DNA of 64,000 bases from Endothia cerciana. Its lineage: Eukaryota > Ascomycota > Sordariomycetes > Diaporthales > Cryphonectriaceae. How positions within the stretch are numbered: the stretch's first letter is position 1; each line of letters begins with the position of its first letter. This document shows positions 1 through 12,031 of this stretch, in pieces. The position numbers were made by a program, and so were the translations under genes. The stretch is from contig JALRMH010000006.1 of the NCBI GenBank assembly GCA_026119935.1, forward strand, positions 1 to 64,000. Reading direction: 5' to 3'. The notes under the pieces were generated by a model. That model ran no database searches. It worked only from the letters and a program-made list of their open reading frames with translations, and was not told the origin of the DNA.

Positions 1-34
<34 letters not shown>

Positions 35-91
35 CCCCCCCCCCCCCCCCCACCCCCCCCCCCCCCCCCCCCCCCACCCCGCCCCCCCCCC

Positions 92-127
<36 letters not shown>

Positions 128-137
128 GGGGGGCCCC
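1..137. repeat. Poly-C low-complexity tract at window start
   Basis: Almost uninterrupted C with three stray A residues and a single G, closing with a short G run. No telomeric TTAGGG/CCCTAA unit is present, so this is not a recognisable chromosome end. It lies where the first exon of the adjacent tvp18 gene would be expected, so it may be a sequencing or assembly artefact or a scaffold edge. Confidence 0.85.
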
Positions 138-236
138 CCTTCGTTCTTTTTCCCAATGATCCTGCCGAACGGAACCCCCCTCCCCCCCCGCCGCGGTGAT
201 CGACACGGTGCCTTAAGTGCTGACATCTGAGGATAG

Positions 237-1021
237 GTATCTACGGGCAGTGGTGAGCACCCCTTCGAACCCTCGCTGGCGATGCAATGCGCTCTTCCTC
301 GGTGAACACAGCCCAGGACATTCGGACGACCGGGCCACTGAGTCCCTCGCCGACCGGCCCTGCTGAGGCGACGGCCTGCGGACTCGAGGGGGCACCGTGG
401 AGAGCTAGGGATGGATGCGCCATGGAGCTTACGAGGGCTAACGCAATGAATGTGACCGCAGGCTCGGAGTGCTGTCGATGATCCTGGGCTTCGCGCTCGG
501 CATTGCAAACATCTTCACGTTCAACGTGGTCATCATCATCTTCTGTGCTCTGCTACTGTATGTTTGAACCGACCCGTCCGCATCATCTTCCTCCTACCCC
601 CCTCCCCTTTCCCTCGAGGCCCCCAGCGCACGGTGCACCAACACGCCACCCCTCAACCCCCTGCCCCCCCCCCCCAAAGCCAGGTCAGCCCAAGAGCTAA
701 CCAGGACCCCGCCCCCATAGCGTATCCGCCTTCATCATCGTGTTCATCGAGATCCCGCTCCTCCTGCGCATCTGCCCCACGTCGAGCACCTTCGACAGCT
801 ACGTGCGCAGGATCTCGACAAACTACATGCGCGCCGCGGCGTACGGCGTGATGGCCGTCGTCCAGTGGCTCAGCATCATCCCCAAGGCGACGTCGCTCAT
901 CGCGGAGGCCATAGTGCTGACCGCCACCGCGCTGTGTTACCTCCTGGCCGCTGTCAAGCACCAGCAGTTCGTCGGCTCCAAGACGCTGGGCGGCGCGGGC
1001 GTGGCGCAGATGATCGTATGA
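237..1021 (+). CDS. tvp18: Golgi membrane protein TVP18 (5' partial)
   Basis: Tvp18 is a small tetraspanning membrane protein of late Golgi vesicles, found with Yip-family proteins in yeast. Visible exons are 237-252, 462-557 and 721-1021. The joins restore a continuous frame: exon 2 reads IYGQW with the Trp codon split, exon 3 carries LGFALGIANIFTFN, and exon 4 carries IEIPLLLRICPT and ends QQFVGSKTLGGAGVAQMIV, the family's conserved C-terminus. Introns are 253-461 (GTGAGC donor, GCTAAC branch site) and 558-720 (GTATGT donor). An acceptor at 236 with a CTGAC branch site implies at least one more upstream exon encoding roughly the first 15-20 residues. I cannot find it; it would fall in or before the poly-C tract. 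The family identity is firm; the missing 5' end is the weak point. Confidence 0.85.
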
Positions 1022-4000
1022 TCACGGGGGCCGTGGTGAGGTTTGGCCGGGTGGGAAGGCTGTCCGCGTGCGGGGAGGCTCTATTGTAGACAATCTGGGC
1101 CGCATGCACAGGGCGAGGAGAGCAGGGCACGATGTGGAGGCTGGGCCCCGGCCGGGGCTGATGGCGTGAGAACGAATCTGAGTTAATCAGAGGCCTCCTG
1201 GCTGAAGAGTGTCTGACTTGGTTTGGTTGATTACCTGTTGCGTTTCCAGAGAGAAGAGAAGGGGTGGGGGGGGGGGGTGAATCAACTGTGCTTTATCTCG
1301 TGGTGACCAGAGGATGAAGGGGACCGCCTCTACGGGTTGCGGGACTGCGAGGTTGGATGCTCGGGTTGGTGCGATGGCGTCTATAGGGTTCTGCTACTAC
1401 CGGCTGTCGCGTTTTTCTTTTCTCTGGCCGAGTACTGATGAATATTCTGTCTTCACTCGAGCGTCCAAGTCTCCTACTTCTTCTGGGACCGGCGAACGAT
1501 ATTGACCCGCGGAGATGCTGCCGGATTCCCCCGTGGCAAGGTTGGCGTAGTGAAGAGGCCCCTGATGTCTAGAACGTCACCGGCGATTACCTCCTCTCAA
1601 GGGCAAACTCGTGGGCGACAGAACCGTTGGGGATATGTCTCTGGAGGCGGGGGGTGGGGGGGGGGGGTTGGGTTTCTAACAGCCGGCATCCCGAAATCAA
1701 TGTACCAGGGGTAGAACAAGATGTTGCATGTAATGTGTAGTCTACTGCTGTGTAGTACATAGTACCTGTGCGTGTTCACCAGATGTGCAGCAGATAGTGG
1801 CGTCAGAGGTCGGATACAGGACCTGACAAAGCGGACGGGGAATGGATGCAATACTTGCTTAGAGTGCCTCTAGATGTCCCGTGTCTTTACGTAAAACCCA
1901 AACAGAATCACGGGCTGAGGTGAAGACGCAGCCGGCCCAAGAGTTGGAGATTGGTATTGGTAGCTTCTGGGCCCCCCCTGTCAGGCCCAACGGTATGGAT
2001 GGGTGAAGCTCGTATGCTATCATATTAGTACGGGTTGCGCAGGTGTTTACTGTATTCTAGGCCTGCTTCTGTTATCCGTTGGATTTATCAATATGCCATT
2101 CGTCTTTCCAATTAACAGGAAGGAAAGAGAAGAAGAAGAAGAAGAAGAAGAAGAAGAGGAGGAGACTACCAGCTAAGACTCAGGATCCCCTCACGGAACA
2201 GGAATGATTGGAAGCTCTTCTGACGTTTTGAGGTCTGGGGGGTGAAGTCACTGTGGTCCACGGGTCAACGCGGCAGGATGGGGGGGTGGGTGGTGGGGAT
2301 GATCCGGCGAGCAGGATGACGAGGGGGGTTTTTTTTTTTTTAATAGAGTCTCGGTGGGGCCCCAGAGCATCACTGGGGCGGCGGACGAGGTCGCCGGCTC
2401 GTTCGAGGCCATCATCACGGTCTGCGACCGTGTCCTCGAGGCCTGCTGCTACTCCTGCAACCTGTGCACCGATCCTCTTCACCGTCCCCCTCGCTCGGGC
2501 GCCGTCACTGGTCTTTAGGGAGGGGAGGCAGGAGCTGAGATGCACCCGATGCGACATGACCTACGGCGACCGTTGTTGCAGAATTAAGTGGTCATGTGTT
2601 ATTAAAGGTTTCGGAAAGGGAGAGAAAAAAAAAATCGACCGGTTGACAGTAGACCGTCCATCCACTGACGAGCAAGAAGCCTCGAGCAGGAAATGGCAGC
2701 AGACTTGGGGTGCAGGCCTTCGAATCGTGATCCGGCCATGTCGAGGCGGTAACCGGTACCTGGGGGTACGGCGTGGCGCCCCTACGAGGGGAGGTCACTC
2801 GACCTGGGTGGTGGTAAGAGGGCGAGATGGCGTGCCTGAGGCCTTGCGATCTGCCGCAGCGAGGTACAGAGGACATCCCTGTTTCTGTAGTGGGGGACCG
2901 CTCAGCTCCAATGACGAGGGACGAATAACCTGGAAGCCATTTCACACGATGGCAGTTATAAGTCATTACCCGTTTGCCCTCCCTCTGCTATTCTCGTGGG
3001 AATTGCCTCTATTCTGTTTCCGAGCACTTGTTGTTTCATAACTCCCCACCTTCAGGCCGCTATTCTCATCCCTACAGCTCTGGCTGGCCGTCACAGCCCA
3101 CCTCTACCCCTCGAACCGAAAACTCTCGATCTTCACATACCGATACTTGTCAAGGTGAGCCCCTGGTGCCGTTGCAAGCCGATCGCTCTCCAATACCCAG
3201 CACGCAAACCTCGCATGCAGACTGGAATGTCCTTCCCCTTCCCTTTTTTTTTTTTTCTTTTTCCTTTTCCTTTTTTTTTTTTCCTCTTCCGAAACCAATT
3301 CTGGAGCCACGTGCTACCTCGAGGGATCAGCACCACCGATTGCTGCCGCCGTCGAGGTTGACCGTTCCCGTCTTATCTGGGCCCGTCCGACAGCTATCAC
3401 TGCGACCGGGAGTGGGAACCCGTATGCCCAAGCTTGGGTCCCTCGACGGCGTCTCCGCGGTCACTACACTGGCGGGGCCGCAATTGGGTTGATTCGGGGG
3501 CCATCATCACCGACCCTCTAAGCAGCCCTTTGGCACCGGGGTCGACTCGGTACTACCAAGTGGTTTTGGCAGCTGTGCCCTGTGGCTCTTTGTCTGGTGG
3601 GGTGAGGAATCGTGACGTGTTAGAGCTTTGTCTCCAGCCCGTCGACGGCCAAGCACCTCACCTACCACATGCAGCCCTCAGCTCTTCCGGCCAAGGAGCC
3701 AACCCAGCCAATCCGCCAAGTCGCCCGCCCACCCCCTTGTCAACTTCTTGAAGTGTCGCTCGTCACAGATGCTGCAACATCGTCCACACACTGGCCTGCC
3801 TCACGTTGCATCCTAACTGGTGGCTCACCGTACTTTGGACTGCTGGTCGGACTAATACCTGCCATTGACAGGCTCTCGAGCCTATCCTGACGCGCAGAAT
3901 ATCGACGACGGCTTGATCAGGTGTAACAGTTCTTGCAGGTTGTCTCTGGTCCCAACACAAAATTAAAAGACCGTTCCGGCTTGAGCCCTGTCACGGAAGC

Positions 4001-4037
4001 TCCTCCATACTTGTCGGATTCCCTCCTAGCCACCAAG
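1022..4037. other. Intergenic region and 5' leader of aim21
   Basis: About 3 kb without a gene I can support. It contains G runs (near 1265 and 1650), a GAA microsatellite, a T run ending TTTAATAG at 2345 that resembles a splice acceptor, and two long T-rich tracts at about 3241-3290. Several open frames of 60-260 codons exist but lack conserved features. The last kilobase before 4038 is probably promoter and untranslated leader of aim21. Confidence 0.6.
2129..2156. repeat. GAA trinucleotide microsatellite
   Basis: About nine tandem GAA units in intergenic DNA, followed by purine-rich sequence. No coding role is visible. Confidence 0.9.
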
Positions 4038-6853
4038 ATGTCGACCGCAGCAACACAACAGCAACCTCCCGCCATCCCCCCTCGACCCAACAGAGGTCAG
4101 GATGACGATCAATCCAGCTTTCCCAAAGTGCCCCCACGGCCCATCAGGCGTGGCTTGTCGCCTAACCCAGATCGATATGCGCCTTCTCCGTTGCACAGCG
4201 GTATCCCGTTGTTGACGGGCCGGTCCAGTTCCAACGATGACCCGATCGAGCGTTCCAAGAGTGTCGAGATTCCCAACGTGGTGGGCGAGGAGGGCATGGA
4301 ATACGCAGCGCTGGCTGAACAGCTCCCTCCCTCCCGGGAACCGAGCACCTCGCCCGAACAGACGCGCACGGTCGACGAGAACCTCAAGATCTATGCGCCC
4401 AAGGCGACGATGCCTCCTCAAAACGCCAAGCAGCGCATAATGCAGGTGACCAGGACCGACTCGGAGAAGGCAGCGTCCTTCGGTATCGGCAAGCCGAGCG
4501 GCGACTTCCCTTCACCTTCGAACCGCAGCCTGAAAAAGAAGGCTAGCACGGCCAGCGGCCTCTCGCAGAGCGCGCAGAGCGAGGTCGAGGATGAAGAGCA
4601 TGGCATCCCGGAGATTGGGGTGCAGGTCCCGCTGCTGGCTCACGCCGGCGACGTCCAGGCACCTTCTCCCGCACCTGGTGCCCAGGGACCCGCTGATGGG
4701 TCCAGCGGATCCAAGGCGCACAAGAGAAAGAACAGCTCCCGAGGACTGCCTCCCGGCAGCTATGGTCTGCACGGCCACAACGTCGTTCCTCAGGACAAGC
4801 TCGAGAAGCAGTACTACCAGAAGCACCCCGAACTTCTGAAGCTGGAACATCACGTCTACCACCATGACCGTGCGACCGATTTCTCCATGAGCAGCGAGGA
4901 GCTGAACAGGATGGTCAGGTCGGCCGAGCTGAACCCCCACGGCGTGGGTAAGTATACTTCAGTGACAAACTCTCGTGCCACGGGCGGGTCTCTAACAGGC
5001 GTTGAAGGTACGACCGACCACGTTGGGACGCCGAGTGAACAGGCCGCCTGGGCAGTCTACTCGGAAGCAGCCTCGCGGCCGCACTCGACGAAGCCTCAGG
5101 AGGGCGGGTCTCCCCTGAAGCAAGGTGCACAGGCCGAGGCTGGCCGCGACGTGATCGTTGTCGACGAGCCCAACCGCAGGAGAAGCGTTCTGTTCAGCGA
5201 CGAGGCCATCCCTGCGCCACCTGGGGACGAGGTCGAGAGTGACTACCGCGCACCGATCCTGGCGGAGGATGAAGTCAGGAAGAGCAAGAATCGATACGAC
5301 CAGGTGCCGGCTGTCGAGCTCTCTCGGGAGCGTCGCGGGAGCGACTACGAGATGGAGCCGCCCCGCAGCCGCCCCACCAGCCGTCCGACCAGTCTGTACA
5401 AGACGGAGTCTGCGGAGATGCGATCGACCCCCCTGGAAGATGTGATCGAGTACGAGCCTCTGTTCCCAGAGGACGAGGAGGGCGACTCGAAGAGGCACCT
5501 CACAGCTGCTCAGATTAAGGACATGCAGCAGCGCTTCCCGAGCCGTGACATCTGGGAAGACGCACCAAACAGTGTGCACTACACCGCCGAGGTCAACACG
5601 CCTGAGCCGGAGGAGCATCCCGTAAAGGTACCCTCTCGTGAGCTGACCGAGACGCCAGCTCACGCGTTCGCCCGGAAACAGGAAGAGCTGGCCGAGAAGG
5701 AGGCGACGCACCCTGACGCCTTCCTGTGGCGGACGCAGAAGCCCACCTGGGCCGCCAACCAGCCGCAGCTCGCCCAGGAGGCCAGCCGCCCTAACGGGGG
5801 GCAGAGGTTTCCTAGTCGCGACGTCTGGGAGGACACGCCAGACAGTCTGCAACTAGAGACCACTGTCTCGAACCCACAGGTGGAGCAATCCTCGCCGGTC
5901 GACAATAAGCCGCACATGCCGGAACGGCCCCAGAAGAAGACCACGGACCCTAAGGACAAGCCCGCGATTCCGGAGCGGCCCAAGCCGAAGTCCACAGACG
6001 ATGCGGCAGCCAAGCCAGTTGTCCCGGATCGTCCCAAGCCCCAGGTCCCAGTCCGGCCTGCTAAGAGCACAGCCGCCTCGGCTGACGCTCCGGCTCCAAA
6101 GGCGAAACCAGCGGTCCCGGTCAGGCCTACGGGCAATAAGATTGCCGCGCTCCAGGCTGGATTTATGTTAGACCTGAACAAGAAGCTGGGGCTGGGCCCT
6201 CAGGCACCCAAGCCGAAGGAGGAGGAGAGTACTGGAGAGGCTGCCGAGGAGCCCAAGGAAAAGGTGCCGCTGTCTGACGCACGTAAGGGTCGCGCCCGTG
6301 GTCCCCAGAGGAGAGCGCCTGCTCCGGCCGCTGCGCCCGTCTCTAAACCTGCCGCGGACAAGCCGAGGTTGAGTTTTGCCACGGCGGTTACGGTCTGGTC
6401 TATTGACCCTGAGGAGGACGGCGGTGCGTTGATGACAGAAAGCGATGTTATCGAAGAGGTCAGGCCTGCTGATGCTGCCGTTGCGTCGGCTCAAGAAGAA
6501 GTCGAGAAGAAGGAGGAGACCAAGGTGGAAAAAGAAGAGGCGTCAGAACCGCAGCCTGAGGCGGAGGTGGAAGTGCCCAAGGTTGCGGATCACGTTGAAG
6601 ATCCAAAGACTGCCGAAGAGGTAGAGGAGCCAACAGAGAAGACGGGAGAGGAGGAACATCCGGTGGAGACAAAGACGAAGCCACTGGCAACAAGTAAGTC
6701 CCATCCCCGCATGCTGCTTTCAGAGACCGGAGTTGCTCACCATCTCGGCAAGACACAGCCGGTGAGACCCTGGCGGAGGTCACGATAGAAGAGGACGAGG
6801 CCGACTCCAAGGTCGAGCCGAAAGAGGTGGCAACAGATGTTGTCGAGGAATGA
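4038..6853 (+). CDS. aim21: AIM21-like actin patch protein
   Basis: Aim21-family proteins act at cortical actin patches; in yeast Aim21 works with Tda2 to control filament barbed ends. Exons are 4038-6693 and 6759-6853, joined across a 65-nt intron with a GTAAGT donor, giving about 916 residues. The start is the ATG opening MSTAATQQQPPAIPPRP; the frame stays open upstream but has no better start. Features: proline-rich SH3-ligand motifs at the N-terminus; a conserved block around QDKLEKQYYQKHPELLKL; two copies of a PSRDxWED motif near residues 499 and 591; several PERPKPK/VPVRP repeats at about 626-690; a long acidic C-terminus. A 51-nt segment at 4948-4998 looks like an intron but is also in frame and stop-free; splicing it would give 899 residues. 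The protein is mostly disordered, so identity rests on these motifs. Confidence 0.82.
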
Positions 6854-8060
6854 CATGGATACTAACACCAGTGTGTGGTGCCAGTCGAGATAAGAACTCT
6901 GGGGTCAGCAAGAGGTGGATTGGCTCAGGAACACGAAAAAAGCATAATCACATGCATAGAATACTTCTCTGGACCGGGTTGCTCTTGCTTTTTCCCCCAC
7001 CAACTTCGTTCGATCTTTTTTCCCTTCTTCTTCCTGACCAGCTGTGCGATGAATACAAACGTCCGGACGGGCGAGGGTGCTCTGCATCCCTCACCCGTGG
7101 AGGAAGCATCTGCCCGCTATACCTACGCATGTCACTAGACCACTGACAACAGCTTGCCATGTGATGTGATGACATTCAGCCGTACTGCCGCTTCGGCAGT
7201 ATTGGGCAAGTAGGTCTGCTCGGGCTGGTTCAAGGCCGGAGAACGCTCGAGGCCCCGCCGGGGCCGCCTGAGATGGTAGACCGATGGACATTACGAATCC
7301 TTGCGCCCGCCTCTCCGAAGGGGGGGCTTGGAGGGGGGCGGGGTGGCGTGGGGCGCTTGCATAGAACATAACCCCGGGGGGGGGGAGGCGGTCCCAGGAC
7401 TTCTACCAGACGTCGATCACCGCAAAGTGAGGCCCATACCATCCTCCATGTACACGTGATATTGTAGCCCCGGGACATCCAGGCGCGTTTGAATACCGAG
7501 ACATATACCGACCACGTCGAGCCTCGAACAAGGGGCCGGCCAGGCTGGCAATACAAACTGGCAACAACGGGTCGGTGGTGAACACAAGACGGAGCATCCA
7601 CAGCGGGCCCACTGCAGAAACACCGCATGCAGGCCCGGGCGAATACTATTGTTACTTTTGTCTTTTTGACACGTTTTTCTGTGAGTGTGTGAGGATTTAT
7701 GCCTTATCGTGCTGACGTTCCAAGTCCTTTGATCCTGATACCCAGGGCCCCCGAGACAACCCCCCCCCCATACCGTGCCATGTTGTGCCGTACCCATGCC
7801 ACATCGGTGTATCCTTATGCCATCCCGTTTGGTATGCCTTCTAGCCCAGACAGGAGAAAGACCCCCAAAAAAATTCAAACAAAAACACAAAAGAAAAAGA
7901 GTACTGCTGATGCTGGCCGACAAACATGCTCGATTTTTGATACCCCATATCCAAGCGCCGCACTCTTGACACACATGACTCGACTCTGGTCTCACAACAA
8001 AAAGCGGCCTGGTGAGCCGCACCCGGGGTCGGGGGGGGGGGGGAAGGGGGAGGCGCCGGC
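6854..8060. other. Convergent intergenic region aim21/mcm10
   Basis: Lies between the 3' ends of two converging genes. It has G and C runs (7320-7390, 7760-7770, 8027-8043) and a 7-bp hairpin at 7184-7200 with a 3-nt loop. Open frames here show no conserved features. I expect untranslated regions and polyadenylation signals only. Confidence 0.6.
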
Positions 8061-10933
8061 TCACTTCACGACGACCAGCTCGTCCATGTCCTCGTCCTCG
8101 TCCAGCACCACCTCCCGCCCCCTGAAGCTCCCGCCCCTGCCGTACAGCCCCAGCACGCCGGGGCGGGCATTCTTATCCCCGCCGCCCCCGGTGCCGCCGG
8201 GCAGGCTCTCCCGCCCGGCCTCGCGGATCCCCTTGTCGGTGACGAACCGCGTCTTCTTGCGCACGGGGCTCCGGTCCTTGTCCCTGAACGCGGACGCGAC
8301 GGTGCTGGTGCTGTCCTTCTTGGCGTGGTGGAGGTTCAGGTTCAGCCTCTCCCCGTCGCGCATGCGGGAGAGCTTGTCCCGCAGGCTCCCGCCCCAGCCG
8401 AACGTGCGGGACGAGGCGGCCGAGGACGAGGACGAGGACGCGGCGTGCGGGCGGCCGCCGGGGGGGTGCACAGCGCCGTCGAAGCTCGTGTTGGTCGAGC
8501 CCTGCGTGCTGTCCTGGCGCTTGCGCTTTATGGGGCTCAGGGAGATCCTGGGCTCGCTGCCGCGCGGGGCGAGGAGCCCGAGGGAGCGGGCGTCGGTCTT
8601 GCGCTGCTCGGGATGCTCCGCCTGTCCCTCATCGTAGTGGTGCGTGCCGGGCAGGGGGATCCTGGGCACCTTGAGCGCAGGGCTGAAGCGCGCGGCCGTG
8701 GGTGGCGCCATGGACGCGGCGGCGGTCCTCCCGTTGCTGAACCTCGAGGTCCGCGAGGTCGTCCTTGCCATGTCGGAGGGCTCCGCGGCGCCCGTGGCGC
8801 GCATGTACTGCCCGCCCATGCCGCTGCCGCCCATCTCGCCCAGCTTCTTCGCGATGTCCCGTTCCTTCTCCTTGGCCGCGAGCCTCCGCTTCAGCCCCTC
8901 CGCCCTCTCGCGCGTCTCGGCCAGGTTTGCCGCGGCGTCCTGGTCCTGACTGCTCGCGCCCCGAGAGCCGCCACTCATGAAGTACCGGCTGCGCGTCTCC
9001 CAGTCCAGCGTCCCGTGCGTCTCGGCGACCTTCTCCCTGCGCTCCGCCCTGGCCTTGTCCTCCGCGCTCTGGAACCGCGCCCTCCTACTGCGCGTGTGGT
9101 CCAGGCCCTCGCGCCCGAAGCCGGAGGTGCCGTTGATCTCGTTGCGTGCGCCGCGGGTCTTGGCGAGGGCCGAGTTTGTGTGGAACTCGCAGTGCTCGGT
9201 GCGCCGCGCGTTGACCCAGCTGTTGCAGAGGGCGCCGTCGGCCCTGACGGACTTGCAGTAGCCGAGGTCCCGCGCCACGCCGACCTCGAGGATGGTGTCG
9301 TCATCCGAGTTGATGGTCAGGCTGAAGCGGCCGGTGTCGTGCTTCCCTGGGGGTGGCGGCATGATGTCCGGGTTGAGGATGGCGACCACGGTGCCGGTGG
9401 TGAGCTTCCAGAAGCGCTCGAAGCCGGTGTTGAAGAGATAGAGCTCGATTTCGTACTGCAGGTCGACAAGCGTGAGGACCATGTACTTGCCCCGCCCGGA
9501 GGGCTTCATCTTGCCTGTCTCGGTGTCGTATTGTGGCTTGTGCATGCGCGGCTCGGACTTGGACGCTACCACGGCGAAGACGACGCAGTCGATCACGTCG
9601 TCGGGGAGGGACCAGTCGGGGGATCTTACCTGGCGCAGGAGGTCCTGGACAGAGTAGGCCGTCTTGCCCGATATGGCGCGCGCGACGACCTGGTGGGGGA
9701 GGATGCGCTTGGACAGGTGAAAGCATGAGTATGGCTCGAAGGAGGCGGACGATGAGGCCTTGTGGGGCTCGGAAGCCGTAGAGGTGAAGGAGGTCTGTGG
9801 ATCTCCGCCGTCGGTGAAAGATCTCGCAGGCCCCGGAAAGGATGATGTTGGCGCGCCGGACGTGGTGTTGCTCCGCTGCAGGTATCCTACCCTTGACCTG
9901 TCGGCTGACGTCTTCCCTAATACCTCGTCCTTGGTGAAGCTGCGGCCCATGGGCGACGGCTCGTCTAATATGTCCGTGGCGTTGCTCTTGTAGTCTTCCA
10001 TCTCCTGCCTCCCCACATTGAAAGCCGTGCTCCGTGACCTCGCGGCCCTGTCCCTCTTCTCCTGGCGCACATTCTCCTCCTCCCGGGCGGCCTTCAGCCT
10101 CTCGCTAAAGCTCAGGGGTTTCTGCTTCTCGTCAAAGGACCCGGGGTTCCTCGCACTGCGCAGATAACCCCCGCCCTGCGGCCCTCCTATGTCGTCTAAC
10201 GACTTTCGAAGACTCGGTGCCCTCTTCAGCGAGACGTCCGTGGCCTTCAGGCCCTTGTCGATTCCAAGTAATATCCGGCTGGGGGAAGTCTGCGCGGGTG
10301 GCGGCTGGGCCTTCCTCACAGGGGACGCGGGCACCTCGACCGGCTGCTGTGACGACGGTCGCGCCGCGGGGTCGGTCCTCCTGATCTCCTTTATCCTCAT
10401 GCCCGGGCGCGCGGTGGACGCCGAGTCCGGCCTCGGGTTCCTGCCGGTGTCGTCCTCGGTCTGGCTGGACGAGGCCTGCGACCCGTGTGCGGCCCTGGCC
10501 TTCTCCTTGCGCAGCTTCTTGAGCCTCAGCTGCGCCTGTATCTCCTGCAGCCTCAGCTGCAGGGTCTCCTCGTCGTCGCCATCGTCGTCCACGTCCATGG
10601 GGTCCCCTCCCCACATCCTATCCGAGGGTCGGTGCACGAGGTCTGCTGTTGTCGGTCTGGGCTTCAGGGGCGAGGGCGAGGTGGAGCGCTGCGCGAGCAT
10701 CTGTCTGTATCGCTCGCGGCCGCCGGGTGTGCCGAGGAGGGCCTCTCTGGGCGACCGTGGTGGCCACTGCTGCTCGAGACCTGCTGCTGCTGCTGCTGCT
10801 GCGGCGGCTGTTGGCCTCGTCTGGTCAGCTGCAAGAGGCACTGAAATGGTTCCTTTGTCTTTTGCTCCTCCCCCCTTTCTCCTTTCTTTTCCTTCTTCTT
10901 CTTTCAGAATAGACACTCACGTGGGGACATCAT
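8061..10933 (-). CDS. mcm10: DNA replication factor Mcm10
   Basis: Mcm10 binds the Cdc45-MCM-GINS helicase, ssDNA and polymerase alpha, and is needed to activate and elongate replication forks. The protein is about 930 residues, a little long for the family. The large exon is 10840-8061. It has no ATG at its 5' edge; a 13-nt first exon (10933-10921, ATGATG) joins across an 80-nt intron (GTGAGT...TTTCAG) and restores frame. The N-terminus has WPPRSPREALLG and a coiled segment (LQLRLQEIQAQLRLKKL). The OB-fold spans about 377-515 (CFHLSKRILPHQ, VVAILNPDI), followed by the Mcm10 zinc finger at about 530-555 with the C-x9-C-x11-C-x2-H pattern (CKS...LCN...CEFH). The C-terminus is basic and low-complexity. 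It is divergent with rnh202. A 467-codon open frame on the opposite strand is a GC-rich shadow. Confidence 0.93.
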
Positions 10934-12031
10934 ATCTCTGGTCTGGTCCCAAGCGTGTACGACAGGTGCCGCTCGTGCCCCTCAGTGTAGGTTTTCCCCG
11001 GACTGTGTCGCGCAGCAAGCAGTTGGACTTGCAGTGCCCGTGCAGTGTCCGTGTGGGAGAGGATGCGGTGGAGTGGGTTTCGTCTTGCTGGAAGGGGGCC
11101 TGCGCCAGCCAATTAATTTCGCCCACGCCTGCTGCGCACCACACCCTGCACCACGGTCCAGCTTGTACAGTACGTAGGTTGTCGTGCATGGGGGGACGCC
11201 CGCTGAACTTGTTTTTTGTTTTGCCTCTCCGCGTTGGGCTGTGGGGTCCGCGTGCTACATAGTATATGTACACCTCGAGATATGTCGCGGGGCGGGGGCA
11301 GAAGTAATGCTCGTGGGTGACTGGCTGTGAGGATCGTGGTTAGGGTGGTGGTGGTGGTGGTTTTGGGTGGCTGGCGGCAAATGTAAACACGCTTGGCGCT
11401 TGAGCCCCCTCTGGGAACTGGATCCCGGGGCAAATCCTTGGGCTAAACAGGCGACAGGGCTGACGCTATGGGGCTCGAGAGGGGGTGATCGACCGGCGGG
11501 ACGTGTTCGTACCTGAGCTAAGGCCTTCTAAGGTTGCCAGACCAGGGAGAATCCGGTGTGGCTGCTGCATGCAGGTCTCGACCAACAGGGCCTCACGTTT
11601 CCTCAATAATATTATTATTATTATCAGAATTCACCGCCCGGTTGTGCAGTTGGGGGGGAGGAGGCCCTAGAGGGGGGAGGGTGTTAGCGGTGTTAGTGGG
11701 TCTCTATGATGACAGGGGTCGCGACACTGACGCGAGTCTCCAGCCCATGAACGCGAACGCGAATCCTTGCTACTATCTATGTACAGACTTGCTTGGGGAA
11801 TCCACTATGCACAGTACATTTTACATCGCATTGCACCTCATCTCACTACCACAGTACTACTGTACTGTACCGTACTGCACGGCACGTGGTGCGATACTCG
11901 GATTATAGGCCTGCAAACTTCATGCACCCGCCGGGCAACATCCACGGCGACGACGGTACGACTTGGATCTCGATCGAGCCCATCTTCGATCCCATCCTTG
12001 GACTAGACCCAGAACCCGTGCATCGTTGAGG
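10934..12031. promoter_or_regulatory. Bidirectional promoter region mcm10/rnh202
   Basis: 1.1 kb between two divergent DNA-metabolism genes. Three ACGCGA elements (11730-11735, 11751-11756, 11757-11762) match the core of MluI cell-cycle boxes bound by MBF-type factors at G1/S. Mcm10 fits that control; for rnh202 it is inference. No convincing gene lies inside. There is also an AT-rich ATTATTATTATT tract near 11609. Confidence 0.45.

Noticed and set aside
1..137. Telomere at the window start
   Set aside because: No TTAGGG/CCCTAA repeats; the tract is poly-C.
2253..3041. 262-codon open frame on the plus strand
   Set aside because: No recognisable motif, runs through homopolymers, and conflicts with a more plausible splice acceptor at 2345.
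4992..5852. 286-codon frame on the minus strand
   Set aside because: Antisense to aim21, with no features of its own.
8325..9728. 467-codon open frame on the plus strand
   Set aside because: Exactly antisense to the conserved mcm10 coding exon; Ala/Arg/Gly-rich shadow caused by high GC.
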